A DNA stretch of 64,000 nt from Rhododendron vialii. Lineage: Eukaryota; Streptophyta; Magnoliopsida; Ericales; Ericaceae. Under the pieces are notes generated by a model. It saw nothing but the letters and a program-made list of their open reading frames with translations, was not told the DNA's origin and did not search any database. Position 1 is the first letter of the stretch; each line of letters begins with the position of its first letter. Positions 1 to 11,421 of the stretch are shown here, one piece after another. The position numbers were made by a program, and so were the translations under genes. The stretch is from positions 3,525,001 through 3,589,000 of the forward strand of contig NC_080561.1 in the NCBI RefSeq assembly GCF_030253575.1, in the 5' to 3' direction.

Positions 1-442
1 TTTCTTCTTAGAATCAGAGACAGCAGAGCCGCTTTTATCTTGTCCGACACGCTGTGCTTTGTTGTTTGTAGAAGCAAATTCTGATAAGGTTATAGGCCCC
101 ACAATCTCTCTTCCTCCTTGTCGTAACGTCCACGCCTTTGCAGTAGTTCCCTGCGATCTTCCCTTACGCTTATGCGACACCAATGCAATCTGAAGGCTCT
201 CCACTACTTCAGCAATTGTCGGCCTTTTCTTTGGTTGATTATGTAAACACTTGTTGGCTAGTTCGGCAAAGTACTCAAGACTATGTGGTGTTATGTCTCC
301 AGTCAGAGAGGGATCAATGATTCTGTCAAGCTTTCCCTTTTTGATGTTGATTTTTGCCCAATTAACTAGATTAATTTGCTTGTCGTCGAGTCTTGTATCT
401 ATTGCTAGCCGACCACACAAGACTTCCAACAACACCACACTG
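1..442 (-). pseudogene. 5'-truncated copy of the kinase-RWP-RK gene, running off the left edge
   Basis: The minus strand from about 440 to 1 is open throughout and closely matches the second half of the kinase at 2445-3981. It starts at the VVLLEVLCG segment (kinase subdomain IX-X), continues through KKRPTIAEVVESL, and enters the linker that leads to RWP-RK in the intact gene. There is one in-frame 6-bp deletion. Similarity stops abruptly at 441/442. The upstream bases on the minus strand read ATTTATCAATTTCAG, which looks like a 3' splice site, yet the sequence further upstream is 3' flank of the PB1 copy, not kinase. Either this is a 5'-truncated duplicate or it is an exon of a gene whose earlier part is elsewhere. 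The RWP-RK half would lie left of the window. I favour a truncated duplicate. Confidence 0.7.
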
Positions 443-1082
443 AAATTGATAAATGAGAATGCAAAATAATCAATTTTTTATCAAATCAAACCAATTTTTT
501 TTTTGATAAGTAAATCAAACCAAAGTTATTAAGATTATAAGTAGCTATACGCGAATAATTACTAATGAAATTCAAAATCAAGCATATACAAAATAAAAAT
601 CTTAAAACTCAAATGCTCAAGGGGCCGGGGGTCGGAGCCCCCGGGTCCCAACATACCTCCACCCTTGCTTGTGCCTTGATGCGCCTCGCGCCTATGACAA
701 CTTTTGTAAAGGCCCATGGTCCCCAAAATCTCATCATCCTCACCATGCACACACACATGATCTAACAACGATGGCCAACACAAATAATCCCAGCATCAGA
801 AGATGTCAGGATGATAAAAAGAAACCCCTACAGAACGAGATTTAAGCAAACAAATATCAGCAGCTAAATTTACGTAAAATCAAGGCCAAAACAAACAGAA
901 GCCCTGCTGAAAGCAACATTACCAACAATATTCTGGTTTAGCAGAGGAAAAATTGGCAAGGAGATGTCTTGCTGCACAAAGAACATGGAATTGGTATCAA
1001 CCATGTAATATTATTCTACAACTGAACATCCTTATGGTCTTTTCCTCTTCAATGACCTGCAATTATCACATCCGCAGCTATC
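443..1082. other. 3' flank of PB1 copy 1, duplicated near 12007-12412
   Basis: No gene is seen here. From about 700 to 1080 the sequence aligns with 12095-12420 (shared stretch around catggtccccaaaatctca), so the duplication that made the PB1 copies included several hundred bases of 3' flank. A short GC-rich stretch at 619-650 is a small inverted repeat around ggggccggggg. Confidence 0.6.
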
Positions 1083-2330
1083 TCAAAAATTCGTGGTATT
1101 GGAAACCTTATCACGAACCTTTAGTTTGGTTACTTGATTTCCCAATGAGGTGAGAAGTTGCAGATATTCCCTAACATTCTCGTCACGGGCCATTAAAATC
1201 CAGTCCCCATCCTCATCCTTATACTCAATGTTGAAACTACCAAGCTTGCACTCCAGTATCTTTGACACTTCTTCCTTCAATTCATTAATTCCAGATGTGA
1301 GAGGGAATCGAAATTTTATTGTGGTATCCCCATATGTCGCCTTTAGGTTCATGGACCTCGTATCTTGCCTTTCTGTAAGAAGAGGCATGATGCGAGGATT
1401 TGTAGGCATTGTGTGGAGAATACTAGGCATGGATTGGCTTGGAGCTGGATCAGAACATGAAGGGACTGTCAAGTTAATAGATTCAGAGACATGTCCAGCC
1501 CAAAAAGAACTTCCCGTTGTGTGGGGAACAATAGACATGGGTTGGCTCGGAGCTGGATATGAACATGAAGGGATGGTTGGGTTAATAAATCCAGAGACAC
1601 GTCCCGCCGGAAAAGACTCTTCCACTGAAGGTAACAAATTTCTCAAATCATCTGAAATTCCCGTTGTCTGGGGAACAGTAGGCATGAGTTCGCTCGGAGC
1701 TGGTTCAAAACATGTAGAGATTGTCCACCTATTAGATCCAGAGACATCTTCCTCTAGAAAAACATCTTCTAGGAAAGCTAGCGAATTTATTTGATCTTCT
1801 GAACTTCCCATTGTGGGGGTAATAGTAGGCATGTGTTGGCTCGAAGCTGGATCTGAACATGGAGGGACTGTCCACATAGATCCAGAGATATGTCCTTGCA
1901 GAAGATGCTCTTCCAGTGAACCGAAAGAATTTCTCTTATCTCCTAAACTTTCCATATTCTCACCTAAGATCTGTGTTGATGCTATATGAGGGTGTGAAAC
2001 CTCAGGACCATTGCAATTTGGATAAGAGGTGGACACCGTCCATTGATTGTTTTGTTGAAATGCCCACTCAGAGGAAACCCCTCCTGCATTTTCATTGTAC
2101 ATATATGACACAGAAAAAAACCCATATCAGGATAATTACCCGGGCAAGAATATTGAAAAGTAGGGATTTTTACTATTCCTACCATTGAAGCAATTTCTGT
2201 ATTCTTACCGTTTGGGCCTTCAACAAAATCCCGGAGAAACTCATTCGTCTCCTCAAGATGACCAACCATTTGATTTCCCATCTCGGTCTGCCCATTAGTT
2301 GACAGCATCTTCCATGTCGGTGATGGTTAT
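1083..2330 (-). pseudogene. Linker-repeat and PB1 exon of the NIN-like module, decaying copy 1
   Basis: The minus frame 2111-1083 encodes repeated linker units rich in PSQPMPT and PHTTGSS, then a PB1 domain. The PB1 has the basic LKATYGDTTIKF strand and the acidic OPCA-type loop YKDEDGDWILMARDEN, as at the C-terminus of NIN-like proteins. It parallels the exon at 12413-13785 but shows decay. A net 2-nt shift near 2110-2140 breaks the frame. The good splice acceptor of the other copy is replaced by unrelated sequence upstream of about 2320. A TGA stands where the other copy has the first Cys codon of a CxxCxCxxC tail, so the last 17 residues are lost. It lies 3' of the kinase-RWP-RK exons and was probably their last exon, but I find no phase-compatible acceptor. 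Confidence 0.6.
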
Positions 2331-2444
2331 CATTACTTATTTTTTGGATAGGTTAAAAAATTGGATTATTAGGCCATTACTGGTTCTCCATTTCTCCCTT
2401 CTTAACGATTCAAACAGGTGATTAGTAAGCCAGAGGGGAATTAC

Positions 2445-3981
2445 CTTTTTTTCTTCTGATATTATTTGGCCACCGCTGGATCCCGAACCGCCTACAAATG
2501 CGTTTAAGCGTGGATACACTAACTGCATGAGCAAGAATCAACATAAGAAATTTATATTGTTACATTGATTCCACTGGAGAATAATCGAGATCTACTTGCA
2601 GATGTATTTTGGTTGAAAACAAGTGAAACATGGCAAGCAGTAGATTACCGCCAAGGCTCTCCGCAACATCTCCACGTTTACGGCCATAATGTTGTCGAAG
2701 ATCATCTAAAGTAACACTCGTATTTATCTCTTCGCAGTCTTCTTGTTCTCCTGTTCTTTTCTTCTTAGAATCAGAGACAACAGAGCCGCTTTTATCTCGT
2801 CCGACACGCTGTGCTTTGTTGTTTGCAGAAGCAAATTCACTTGATGATAAGGCTATAGGCCCCACAATCTCTCCTCCTCCTTGTTGTAACGTCCACGCCT
2901 TTGCAATAGTTCCCTGCGACCTTCCCTTACGCTTATGAGACACCAATGCAATCTCAAGGCTCTCCACTACTTCAGCAATTGTAGGCCTTTTCTTTGATTG
3001 ATTATGTAAACACTTGTTGGCAAGTTCGGCAAAGTACTCAAGACTATGTGGTGATATGTCTCCATTCAGAAAGGGATCAATGATTCTGTCAAGCTTTCCC
3101 TTTTTGATTATCATTTTTGCCCAATTAACTAGATTAATTTGCTTGTCGTCGAGTCTTGTATCTATCGCTAGCCGACCACACAAGACTTCCAACAACACCA
3201 CACCGAAGGCATAAACATCAGATTTCTTGGTTAGTCGACAGGTGAGGAAGTAATCGGGATCCAAATATCCAAACGTTCCTTTGACGTTTGTGCTAACATG
3301 GGTTGTTAAATAGGTAGCCATGCTTTTGGATATTCCTAAATCAGAAACCTTTGCTACCATATACTCGTCCAACAAAATGTTTGTGCACTTCACGTCTCGG
3401 TGTATGATACCTGGTAAGGTACTATTATGAAGGTAGTCGAGCCCACGTGCAACGTCAAGGCAAATGTTGAGCCTTTGCTCCCATGTTAGGTGAGATCTAC
3501 TTCCACCGCTTTCTTCTCTAGTACTTGTTTTGTAAAGATAATTGGCGAGAGTCCCCCCAGCCATATATTCGTAAACAATAATCATCTCCTGATTCTCGTT
3601 GCAATAACCGATGAGCGAAAGGAGATTAGCATGCCGGAACTTTGAAAGCAACTTTAACTCTGTCCAAAATTCTTCAGCGCCTTGATTAGACACAGCACTC
3701 AACCGCTTTATGGCAACAATGGTGGTTGTAGCACCGTCGTCAATGTTTGCTTTGTATACCTTACCAAATCCCCCAGTTCCAATAACTAATGCATCGTCAA
3801 AGTCATTAGTCGCTTTTAATATTTGACATAGCGGAATAAAACGACAAGAATCCTTCAATTGATCCACGCCACCATCAATTGCTCCAGCTTGATCAAAGGG
3901 AGTAGGAAACGGAGAGGCATGCGGAATCTCACCCAAGTCAGTGGACAAGGCTCCCGCTTGAACAAAGGGATTCTTCTCCAT
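2445..3981 (-). CDS. CrRLK1L-type protein kinase fused to an RWP-RK DNA-binding domain
   Basis: Exon 1 (3981-2649) starts at the first ATG (MEKNPF); an upstream GTG would add 26 codons. It has no signal peptide or membrane segment. The kinase resembles FERONIA-type cytoplasmic domains and looks catalytically competent: GTGGFGKVYK loop, VAIK lysine, HRDVK, DLG in place of DFG, APE-region GTFGYLDPDY. The same uninterrupted frame then runs through a Ser/Lys-rich linker into TLDDLRQHYGRKRGDVAESL, the first helices of RWP-RK. Exon 2 (2522-2445, phase 1, acceptor CTCATGCAG, donor GTAATT) completes the domain with STLKRICRRFGIQRWP and a basic NIRRKK. RWP-RK proteins normally carry GAF-like or no N-terminal domains, so a kinase fusion is unexpected. 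If the second intron is not spliced, the protein ends near 2337. The kinase could act in the cytoplasm or nucleus; this is inference. Confidence 0.75.
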
Positions 3982-5769
3982 CTCTGAAGCTGATGAGAGA
4001 GAATGAATAATTCCGCTGCCCGGACCCTGCCTGGATCTCCTTGAAAGCTTGGTTACCACGGTGGTCCTTGAATACGAAGGTGATCAAGGGTCTTCGCTAA
4101 CTAGGGAGATATTGTTGGACAGCCACCGGAGAGGTAATCGCTCCACCGGAAGTCTCCCCAAACCCCTGGCTAGTTATGATCGGGCTTCATCTTTTCATTA
4201 AACTCTTTTTTTGGGAAGGGGGTTTGATTTAGGCTTCATTCGGATTTGGGGTTTTCCGTTTAGAACATGGAAGTCTTGATACATGTTTGTTTTGCGATGA
4301 GCCTTTTTGGTCCCTTTGCTTGCAGCTTTGCTTTTTTTGGTTTGACAAGTAACAGCGTTTACCCGCCAATCATTCTGCCGGTTTAGAAAAAAATTTCAAA
4401 CTCAAAAAATATTCACTATATTTGCTTTCAATCATTACTTTCCAGTCATTACTCTTATCTCCAAACATTATTCTCATTTCTCTCTCCACTCATTACCCTT
4501 ACTTTCAATCATTACTCTATTTTTCTCTCAATTCATAATCCCAAAAAATTTCTCAAAAACTCATTTAATTTGCCTGAATATCTATTTTGGAGACTCATGG
4601 GTTGGAGATGCTCTCATCTCCGGTAGTTCATGCCTAGGAAAAATATAAATTTCTATTTTGGCTAATCGCCAAATGATTGAGGAACCCTACAGTCTAGCAT
4701 TTAGCAAAATTAGGGCTAACAAGAGATCTAAAATTTCCAATTCTCATGGACGAGAGAGATCAGCACCGACGACGAAGATTATCACGATGGAAATTAACAC
4801 ATCGGTGATATATCACGAACGACGATGTGTTATACCATGAACAACAGAAACGATGGGAATGTAGAGGCGAGGACTTTGGGCTGTTCACGGTTGGAGAGAA
4901 TCAAAGAGTACTTGCTCACGTTCAGAGTTTATCATCACTGATATGGAGACGTAGAGATGTTCACGATCGGAGTTGTTCACGATAGGAGATGACGCCGACG
5001 ATGATGATGACACAGATGAGGTAGAGCTCCGATGATGATCGTTGATGTCGTTGTCCCGCAACTTGGAAGATGTTGACTGTGTGTCTATGTTTGAGAGAGA
5101 GAGAGAGAAAGAGAGAGGGCGAGGTGAGGCTACAATAACTTGCGGGCTTGCGAGTTTCTTTAACGGAGGGGGAAGTGGCGAGGAGGTAGGCGAGTCTGCT
5201 GGGTCTAGTATGAGGTTTTTGCTTGACAAAACCACAGTTTGGAAGGGATGGCAAGACTGTTGCAAATGCTCTAATATGAACAAGCTTTGTTTTTTTTTTT
5301 TTCCGCCAATATTGTATACATCAATGGGGGTTGGGGGAGTTTTAGTATGCTAACAACCAAATGGGGTTCGATGTACCTCCCCTTGCAAGGAAAGAGATGA
5401 ACTCTTTATATGAACAAGCTTAATCAAGGATGAGCCTTTTTGGTCCCCGCGAACCCTTTCGAGAAGGTGAAACGAAACTTCTCACTCCAATCATCATATG
5501 ATGGGCCATTAATACATTGGAAATTTGACTAGCTGGTGAAACTAAATTTCTAGAAGTTGATAGAAAGAAAAAATGTGTTACATATACGTATAAAAATTGC
5601 ATACTATTTATATGGTAGCTTTGTCCGTCAAGAATTCAAAGAGCAATCACCTCATGAACAAACAAGAAGAAGAAAAATAAACAAGCAAATAAAGAGAGAA
5701 AGCATTCAAACCAAATAACATTAAACCCACCCACAAAAAAGAAAATGAAAAAAAATACATCCAAACCGA
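3982..5769. other. Intergenic, upstream of the kinase-RWP-RK gene
   Basis: No gene is supported. The stretch at 4390-4620 is low-complexity and ends in ggttggagatgctct, the terminal motif seen again in the palindromic element at 24456-24795, so it may be a MITE fragment. A minus-strand open frame at 4885-5283 is Ser/Pro-rich with no recognisable domain. A T-run lies near 5290. Confidence 0.4.
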
Positions 5770-6530
5770 ATTTCTAACAGATGTAACAACTTATCTGGAA
5801 ATGTTCTGATTTAGCAGGTTTGAGGGAAAATCTAGCGAGGAAATGTTCCGTTGAACTTGGAACTGATGACAACCATGTATCATATTTCTTGAAATAACCC
5901 TACCCGTGGTCTTTTCCTCTTTATTGATCCGCAGCCTTCACTAAAGTTCGTGGGATCGGCAACCTTATGAAGATTATTGAGATTTGGATAGGCCGTGGAC
6001 TACATTGTTCGACATTCCAGTTCATATGCCTATTGCCTTGGTTTCATTGTTCACAAACGGAAACAAAAATCTCATACGCGGAAATTATCAGGGTAAGAAT
6101 AATGAATAGTAGGAGTTTCTTGACATCTGCTATCAAACCATACTCTGCAATTGGCTTGGGTAGAAACTCTGCAATTCCTCTCTGGCCAGATAAAATAGCC
6201 CATAGCTACCCAAGCCAATTTCCTGATGGAGATATGGAAGAGTTTACCCCAAAACTTGCCTGAGCCAATTTCCTCACCTCTCATCAGGGAAGGATATATG
6301 ATAGAAACAAAAGGAAGAATGTTCTAATATGTGAATCATAGAAACATAAACCTTTTGTCAGGAAGATTATGGTTTCTCTGCTTTTCTCTCCTCTTAAGTC
6401 TTGACCATCTGAAAAGGCGACTAGGAAGGAGATCAGGGAGGAATTACCACTGTCTTTTATCCATTTTGGAATGAATCCCATGATGCCTACAAATGCTCTT
6501 AAAGGTGACATTGACCGCAAGGGCAAGAAT
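5770..6530 (-). pseudogene. Collapsed third copy of the RWP-RK second-half exon and PB1 exon
   Basis: At about 6515-6447 the minus strand reads VNVTFKSICRHHGIHSKMDK, a recognisable RWP-RK second half (compare SVSTLKRICRQHGI), but its acceptor CATGCAG has become CCTTGCG and the RWP triplet is gone. Intron sequence upstream (6520-6610) still aligns with 14240-14330. From about 6150 to 5800 the start and the end of the PB1 exon are recognisable at DNA level, while the PB1 coding core and the linker repeats are deleted. It lies between the phosphatase gene and the kinase fusion, marking a third unit of the cluster. I see no way for it to encode protein. Confidence 0.65.
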
Positions 6531-6769
6531 AACATAAGAAAACCGTGGTGTTAGATTGCTTCCACGAGAATAATCTAGCTCTCTTCGCCGAGTTACAACC
6601 CAATCCTCAAATATTTTTTTAAAGTTTGATGCAAAACATTGGAAAATGATATCCAAAGTCATTCTACATCAATCCAAAGAGTAGTAGTCTAAAATTGAAA
6701 AGTTTCAGATGATATACCTATCAGAGCATTAATTGCGTCAACGAAGTAAAACGAAGAATCAGAGTTTCC

Positions 6770-9016
6770 TTATATGGTGCCTGTGTCAACAAGCTGACTT
6801 AGGATTCTCTCAAGCTCCTCTCCGTTGCTCCACTCATAGACCTTTGCCTTGACAATCGTACCGTTATCACAAATCCTCTTCCATAAAGGAAAATCCTTTC
6901 TTGGCATCACATGGTCTCCCTCTCCAAGCTTCAGACTTGGGCAGAAATCACCTCTTCCATCTCCAAGGTAGATCATTCTTACCTTCCCTTTCTCAGAAAT
7001 AGAAGCTTGGATCTGCTCTATCACGAGACCCTGTTGTGGATAAATCAGTTAACATGACAGATTAAATAAGTCGATTAGATTCTCTCAACAATAAAAAAAG
7101 TAGCTTATAACCGTCACTAATAATCGACACTAAGGTTTCTAGCCTTCTAGGGATACTACCCCGCGGCTAATCAAATTATCTCGGAGGTTATCCAAGTATC
7201 ATTTTTCACTATGACATGTCACTTGTAAACTACTGCAACTTTGGCCAGAAAATGATTATTGGAATTATGTTGGGACTATAAGCAAGTATCGATTTTGTTT
7301 TACTTTCTTTTCGTTTTTTTAAAATGAATTATCGATTTTTTTGAAGGGTAATTGGGAAGTACCATGTCCAAAGGGAGACCCCACCAACATAATCGAATAT
7401 GTAATTGTTATCTGCTCCAAAAGCTTCTAAAGTGAAAATAACCAAACAGAAAGTGCTCAAAGTCAACAGATGTATATAGAGAACACCCCCAACAGAAAAT
7501 ATGAGTGCTACACAGGGACATAGACGTGTGGTGTATGGTGTTAGATGTATGTGCAGCGTTCATATGTACGGACTTCTTCCACTTCATAGGATAATCACAG
7601 TATGAGAGTCCAATCTCTGAAATTGAACTTAGTCTCTCCATGGTAGTATACTAGTGGAATGCATAGGTTATGACTTGATCCAATAGAGCCGACCTTTTGT
7701 CTAAAAGAATGGAGCTCGGTGAAATGATCGAGATTCCACCCTATGCTGTGGGCTGGGGAGAGAGCTACAAGTATGAATCTCATGACAACAAGCAGCACTT
7801 CAGCTCGATGCAAGGCATCCCAAAAACTAAATAAAGTGAGAAATAAAGAACTTGGTATGAATTACCATTAAGAGAACAATGTATCAGTTTAAAAGAAACA
7901 TAGAAAGCTGAATGGTACCAAACAGAATACCTTGCACAAATTGGGAGGGCATAAACTGCAACCATGAGGAGAGGAATGGTAGGGGAATATCCTCAGCCTG
8001 CCTCCTTCAATAATGCTAGGGTTTGTAACTATCTCAGTGAAACAATCAAACAACCCAAATTGCTTCAAGATTGTCTCAATAAAGAACTGATTCGCGTCAC
8101 TGATTATTCTTAATTCGCACCTGAAATAACCACATTCCATCTTTACATAATTATTTCTTGGTTATATAACCAGCTTACTTCCGAAATAAGAATGAACTAA
8201 CTAGGAAAAAGTACCTAGGCAGAGAATGGGCTTTTCTGATGGCTGAAATTACTCTGGGATTCATAGGAACCCGCCTCAAACACTCCGTGATTTCCTCAAT
8301 TGTTTTCCCTCTTGAGTGGAGCTCCTCCATCATCCTATCCTACAATTGATAACAAGACCTATCAATAAACCTCCGTAATCGATTCCCAGCATGTTTCAAC
8401 AAATTGAAAATATGGATGAGAAAAAATGAAAAAGCAAAATAAGAGCTCCATTTCTTTCACAAGAGGGTATCAAACTAAGCAAGAAACCAGATTTTTTCTT
8501 TCAAACCAAGAGACAAGTTTTCAACCAAATTTGGTGAAGAAGCTTTTGAGGATGAGCTTGAAATACTAGAAAAGTATCTGATGAAGTGTTTAAAGGAGTA
8601 CGGAATTGATTATTAAACCCTTACGTGAAAATTTCATACAAAGGGTTTGCGGGATAAATTAGGAACTATTGAAAGATTTGATGCACAACCATCGGAATTC
8701 ATATCAAACCAAGCTTTAAACCCAAATCATACCCTTTTTTTTTTATGGGAATTTTGAATAACGATTGAAGATGGTCTAACCAAATACAGTTAAACTTACA
8801 ATCGACTTCAAATTACAGAAGTTTTCTTTAAACAAAACAACTGAAAAGATGGGGAATATAGTAAGAACTAGCCATGAGAGTGGTCCAAGGCAATGTACGG
8901 CGAAGCTGATCGAACAGAGGGGTCAGGCCCATTTGCTCCACTACCCAGGTGTCGCTGTTGTCTTCGATCATCGTGTGATCGAAATCAAACACAACCACGG
9001 TGGTGGTTCCCTCCAT
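6770..9016 (-). CDS. HAD-superfamily phosphatase of the PHOSPHO1 / plant pyrophosphatase-PEPC family
   Basis: Four exons join in frame: 9016-8873, 8339-8215, 8120-7931, 7030-6770, giving 239 aa. The N-terminal VVVFDFDHTMIEDNSD holds the nucleophile and acid Asp (D11, D13), LRIISDAN is motif II, and MIYLGDGRGDFCPSLKL is motif IV. SLCPPNLCK is the Cys-rich signature of this plant family. Family members hydrolyse phosphocholine, phosphoethanolamine or pyrophosphate in the cytosol and are often induced by phosphate starvation. The substrate here cannot be told from sequence. At 239 aa it is shorter than the Arabidopsis relatives I recall (near 290) and lacks their variable C-terminal tail. The first intron appears to begin with GC (ATG|GCTAGT): the next exon must start at GAT AGG to continue the family motif LMDRM, and the nearest GT would break the frame. 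Confidence 0.88.
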
Positions 9017-9506
9017 TTCGGTACTTAATCGGCTGTTTTCCCGGCGGCGGCGCCACCACCGGAGAATGACTGGGCGATTTTCACTCCGAAAATGAGAGAG
9101 TCAAACTGGCTGTTGTCTTGTGCGTCTCGATTTGTTGCTTTGCGTTTTCGCAACTAATGTCGGGCTGTGTTTTTTTAAGCCCCAAGAGTTACTTTTATTT
9201 TGTTCGGTTAGTTTTTTGTTAATTTTTTATTTTTGAATTTTTGTCAAGATGTTTGAGTAAAAATTATAAATTTTTTATTTTTTTAATTCCTCACGACCAA
9301 ATGAACCGATAGTTTATAAAAGTTTGACTAAAAAATCAAAATTAACAAATGTAAAAAAAAATTGAATAAGAATATAAAAAAAACTTCAAAATCTAAGTAA
9401 GTAGTTCGATTGGTCGGTAGGTTTGCTCTCACACTATTGACTAGGGCAGGCCACAATGAATTAACCTTTAGTAAATTTCTTAATCTCGGTATGAATGACC
9501 AATCTT
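9017..9506. other. 5' flank of the phosphatase gene
   Basis: AT-rich intergenic DNA with no gene seen. 9017-9150 is GC-richer and probably holds the 5' UTR and promoter of the phosphatase gene. The last 11 bases (9496-9506, tgaccaatctt) are the left target duplication of the adjoining MITE. Confidence 0.4.
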
Positions 9507-9904
9507 GAGTAGTGCTACTGGTACAGCAGCTGCTGTACAGCAGCTGCGTACAGATTTCGTTTGCGCCTGCCTCGGGTCTCGCAAAGATGATCGGAGCCGC
9601 TCATTTTGTTCAAAATACGTCATTTAAGGTCCCTAAAAAAAATCACCTCAATCCGATATCGGGAAGCGTGTTTACGAATCATCCAACTTTGCTTCAAAAT
9701 TTAGCGCTAAATTTTGAAGCAAAGTTGGATAATTCGTAAATACCCTTCCAGATATCGGATTGAGGTGATTTTTTTCAGGGACCTTAAATAACGTATTTTG
9801 AACAAAATGAGCAGCTCCGATCATCTTTGCGAGACCCGAGGGGGTGCAAACGGGATCTGTACGCAGCTGCTGTACAGCAGCTGCTGCTGTACCAGTAGCA
9901 TTTT
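9507..9904. mobile_element. Hairpin MITE with 11-bp target duplication (Mutator-type)
   Basis: The whole 398 bp is a near-perfect inverted repeat centred at about 9706 (atttagcgctaaat), with arms of about 190 bp. Outer ends carry TGCTACTGGTACAGCAGC on the left and its complement on the right. The direct repeat tgaccaatctt flanks it exactly (9496-9506 and 9905-9915). A 9-11 bp duplication is typical of Mutator-like elements. Open frames on both strands here are by-products of the palindrome. Confidence 0.88.
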
Positions 9905-9915
9905 TGACCAATCTT

Positions 9916-11421
9916 TGACCCAAAAAAAAAAATAATTAACGTACGCGTAAACCTGGTCAGTCATGCCCCACCGTGGAAAGAAAACATATGCTGAGTTGAG
10001 CTGGGCCGGAGCTGAGTTTTGAGTGGACCGGAAGGAGTCCATTCTTTTCTGCTGTTCTGCCTTCACCAAATTGTCCAAAATACCATTCACCCTCGTGCCC
10101 TTCACCTCACCAGTCACCACAAAGATGCAAATAAGTGGTCAACAAAAGGCAGAAAAGTTAGTGGGAGTCAGGCAGCAACTAGGGTTTGGCTCAAAACTCT
10201 GATGCATATAGAAGCTCTCCCAAACAAGCTTGAGAAAATTGAACTCAAAAGAATGAGGCTTTCAAGCAGAGAGAAGGGTTTTTTCCAAGGGTGGTTGCCC
10301 TCTCTGCAAAAAACCATGACCAGATCATCTAAGCCAATGATTTCAGCTCAATCAACAGCCCTTTATGTATGTGTGTGTGTATATATATATGGATGATTCT
10401 GTTTGTGGGTATAACTTGGTTTATGGAGAGGTGCTGATCCCATGAACCAAGCCCTTCTTTCTTTTCCTTTTCCTTTCTTTTTTCTGCTGCTGCTGCTGCT
10501 GCTGTTGTTGTTTGTGATACAACATGAGCCAGGACTGCCTGATAATTTTTCCTCAACTATGAGAGGCTGTGATGATATACACATATCTTGAGTTCATATT
10601 TGTTGAGAAAATGGGACTCATTTCTTGGCGGGGCAATTTCGAGGGCCTGTGGGAGAGAAGACTGATTTATTGGTCCTCTCTCAATGGGGCAACTGTTTTT
10701 GCAGCCACGGTGGGAAACCCCTTTTCTTCTCCTATCAAAATACAGATCTGAGCCTCAACCTCTTTCCTGTAATGTTTTGCGTGTGTACATGTATAGCTAT
10801 GAGTGCATAACTGCTGCACGGTAGTACTAGAAAAATTGGGCAAAATCTTATTTTTGGATTATTTGAGAGTTCCATTGATTTTTTTGGTGGATTTTTGTGG
10901 GTCAAGTTGTACTGATCAAGAAACTAATAATTCAGATAAATGAAAGGAAGTGAAAGTGGACGAGGGAGAAAGTACATGGAATCATTTTCTTTTGTTTGGT
11001 TCTTCAAAGATAAAGAGAGGAAAACGAGAAGAACATTACTTCAAAGGGAATTAAATAGTGTCATGTGAGTATAGTAAAAGAAAAGAGAATTTTTTTGATA
11101 TCAATATCAACAGGTCTTAGAGCTTCTGGGCCAGCAGCTCTCACATGAAGATTGAGTTTAGGTTATCAAACAGTCAATCATCTGCAAAAACATCGAACCC
11201 GAAATCAAGCTGTGCAAATTCGAATATCATCTCCCAAAGACATTGAACCCAAAAACAAACTGTGCAAGCTTGAATAGAAAGCGATATCGAAACTGAAATT
11301 CCAAAGGAGATATGGGATATGGTTCAAAGACATGAGAACAGTAATAAACCTAACATAGAGGAGGCTAGGACCGTTGACATTGGGACAGTAGGGTTTTTTT
11401 TGTTTCTCTTGGAATTTTTTT
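9916..11421. other. Intergenic stretch without a supported gene
   Basis: Contains a short CTG/CAG microsatellite at about 10484-10506 and a TG/TA run at about 10365-10390. Open frames (for example 10019-10396) have no recognisable domain. A transcribed non-coding RNA cannot be excluded, but nothing in the sequence demonstrates one. Confidence 0.35.

Noticed and set aside
1150-1794. 214-codon plus-strand open frame
   Set aside because: It is antisense to the PB1/linker exon; its apparent repeats mirror the linker repeats.
4885-5283. 132-codon minus-strand frame rich in Ser and Pro
   Set aside because: Low-complexity, no recognisable domain, no start context or homologous copy in the window.
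9512-9923. Open frames on both strands with nearly identical peptides
   Set aside because: They are mirror readings of one palindromic MITE, with no domain and no splice context.
10019-10396. 125-codon plus-strand frame
   Set aside because: No domain, ends in a TG/TA microsatellite, no supporting splice structure.
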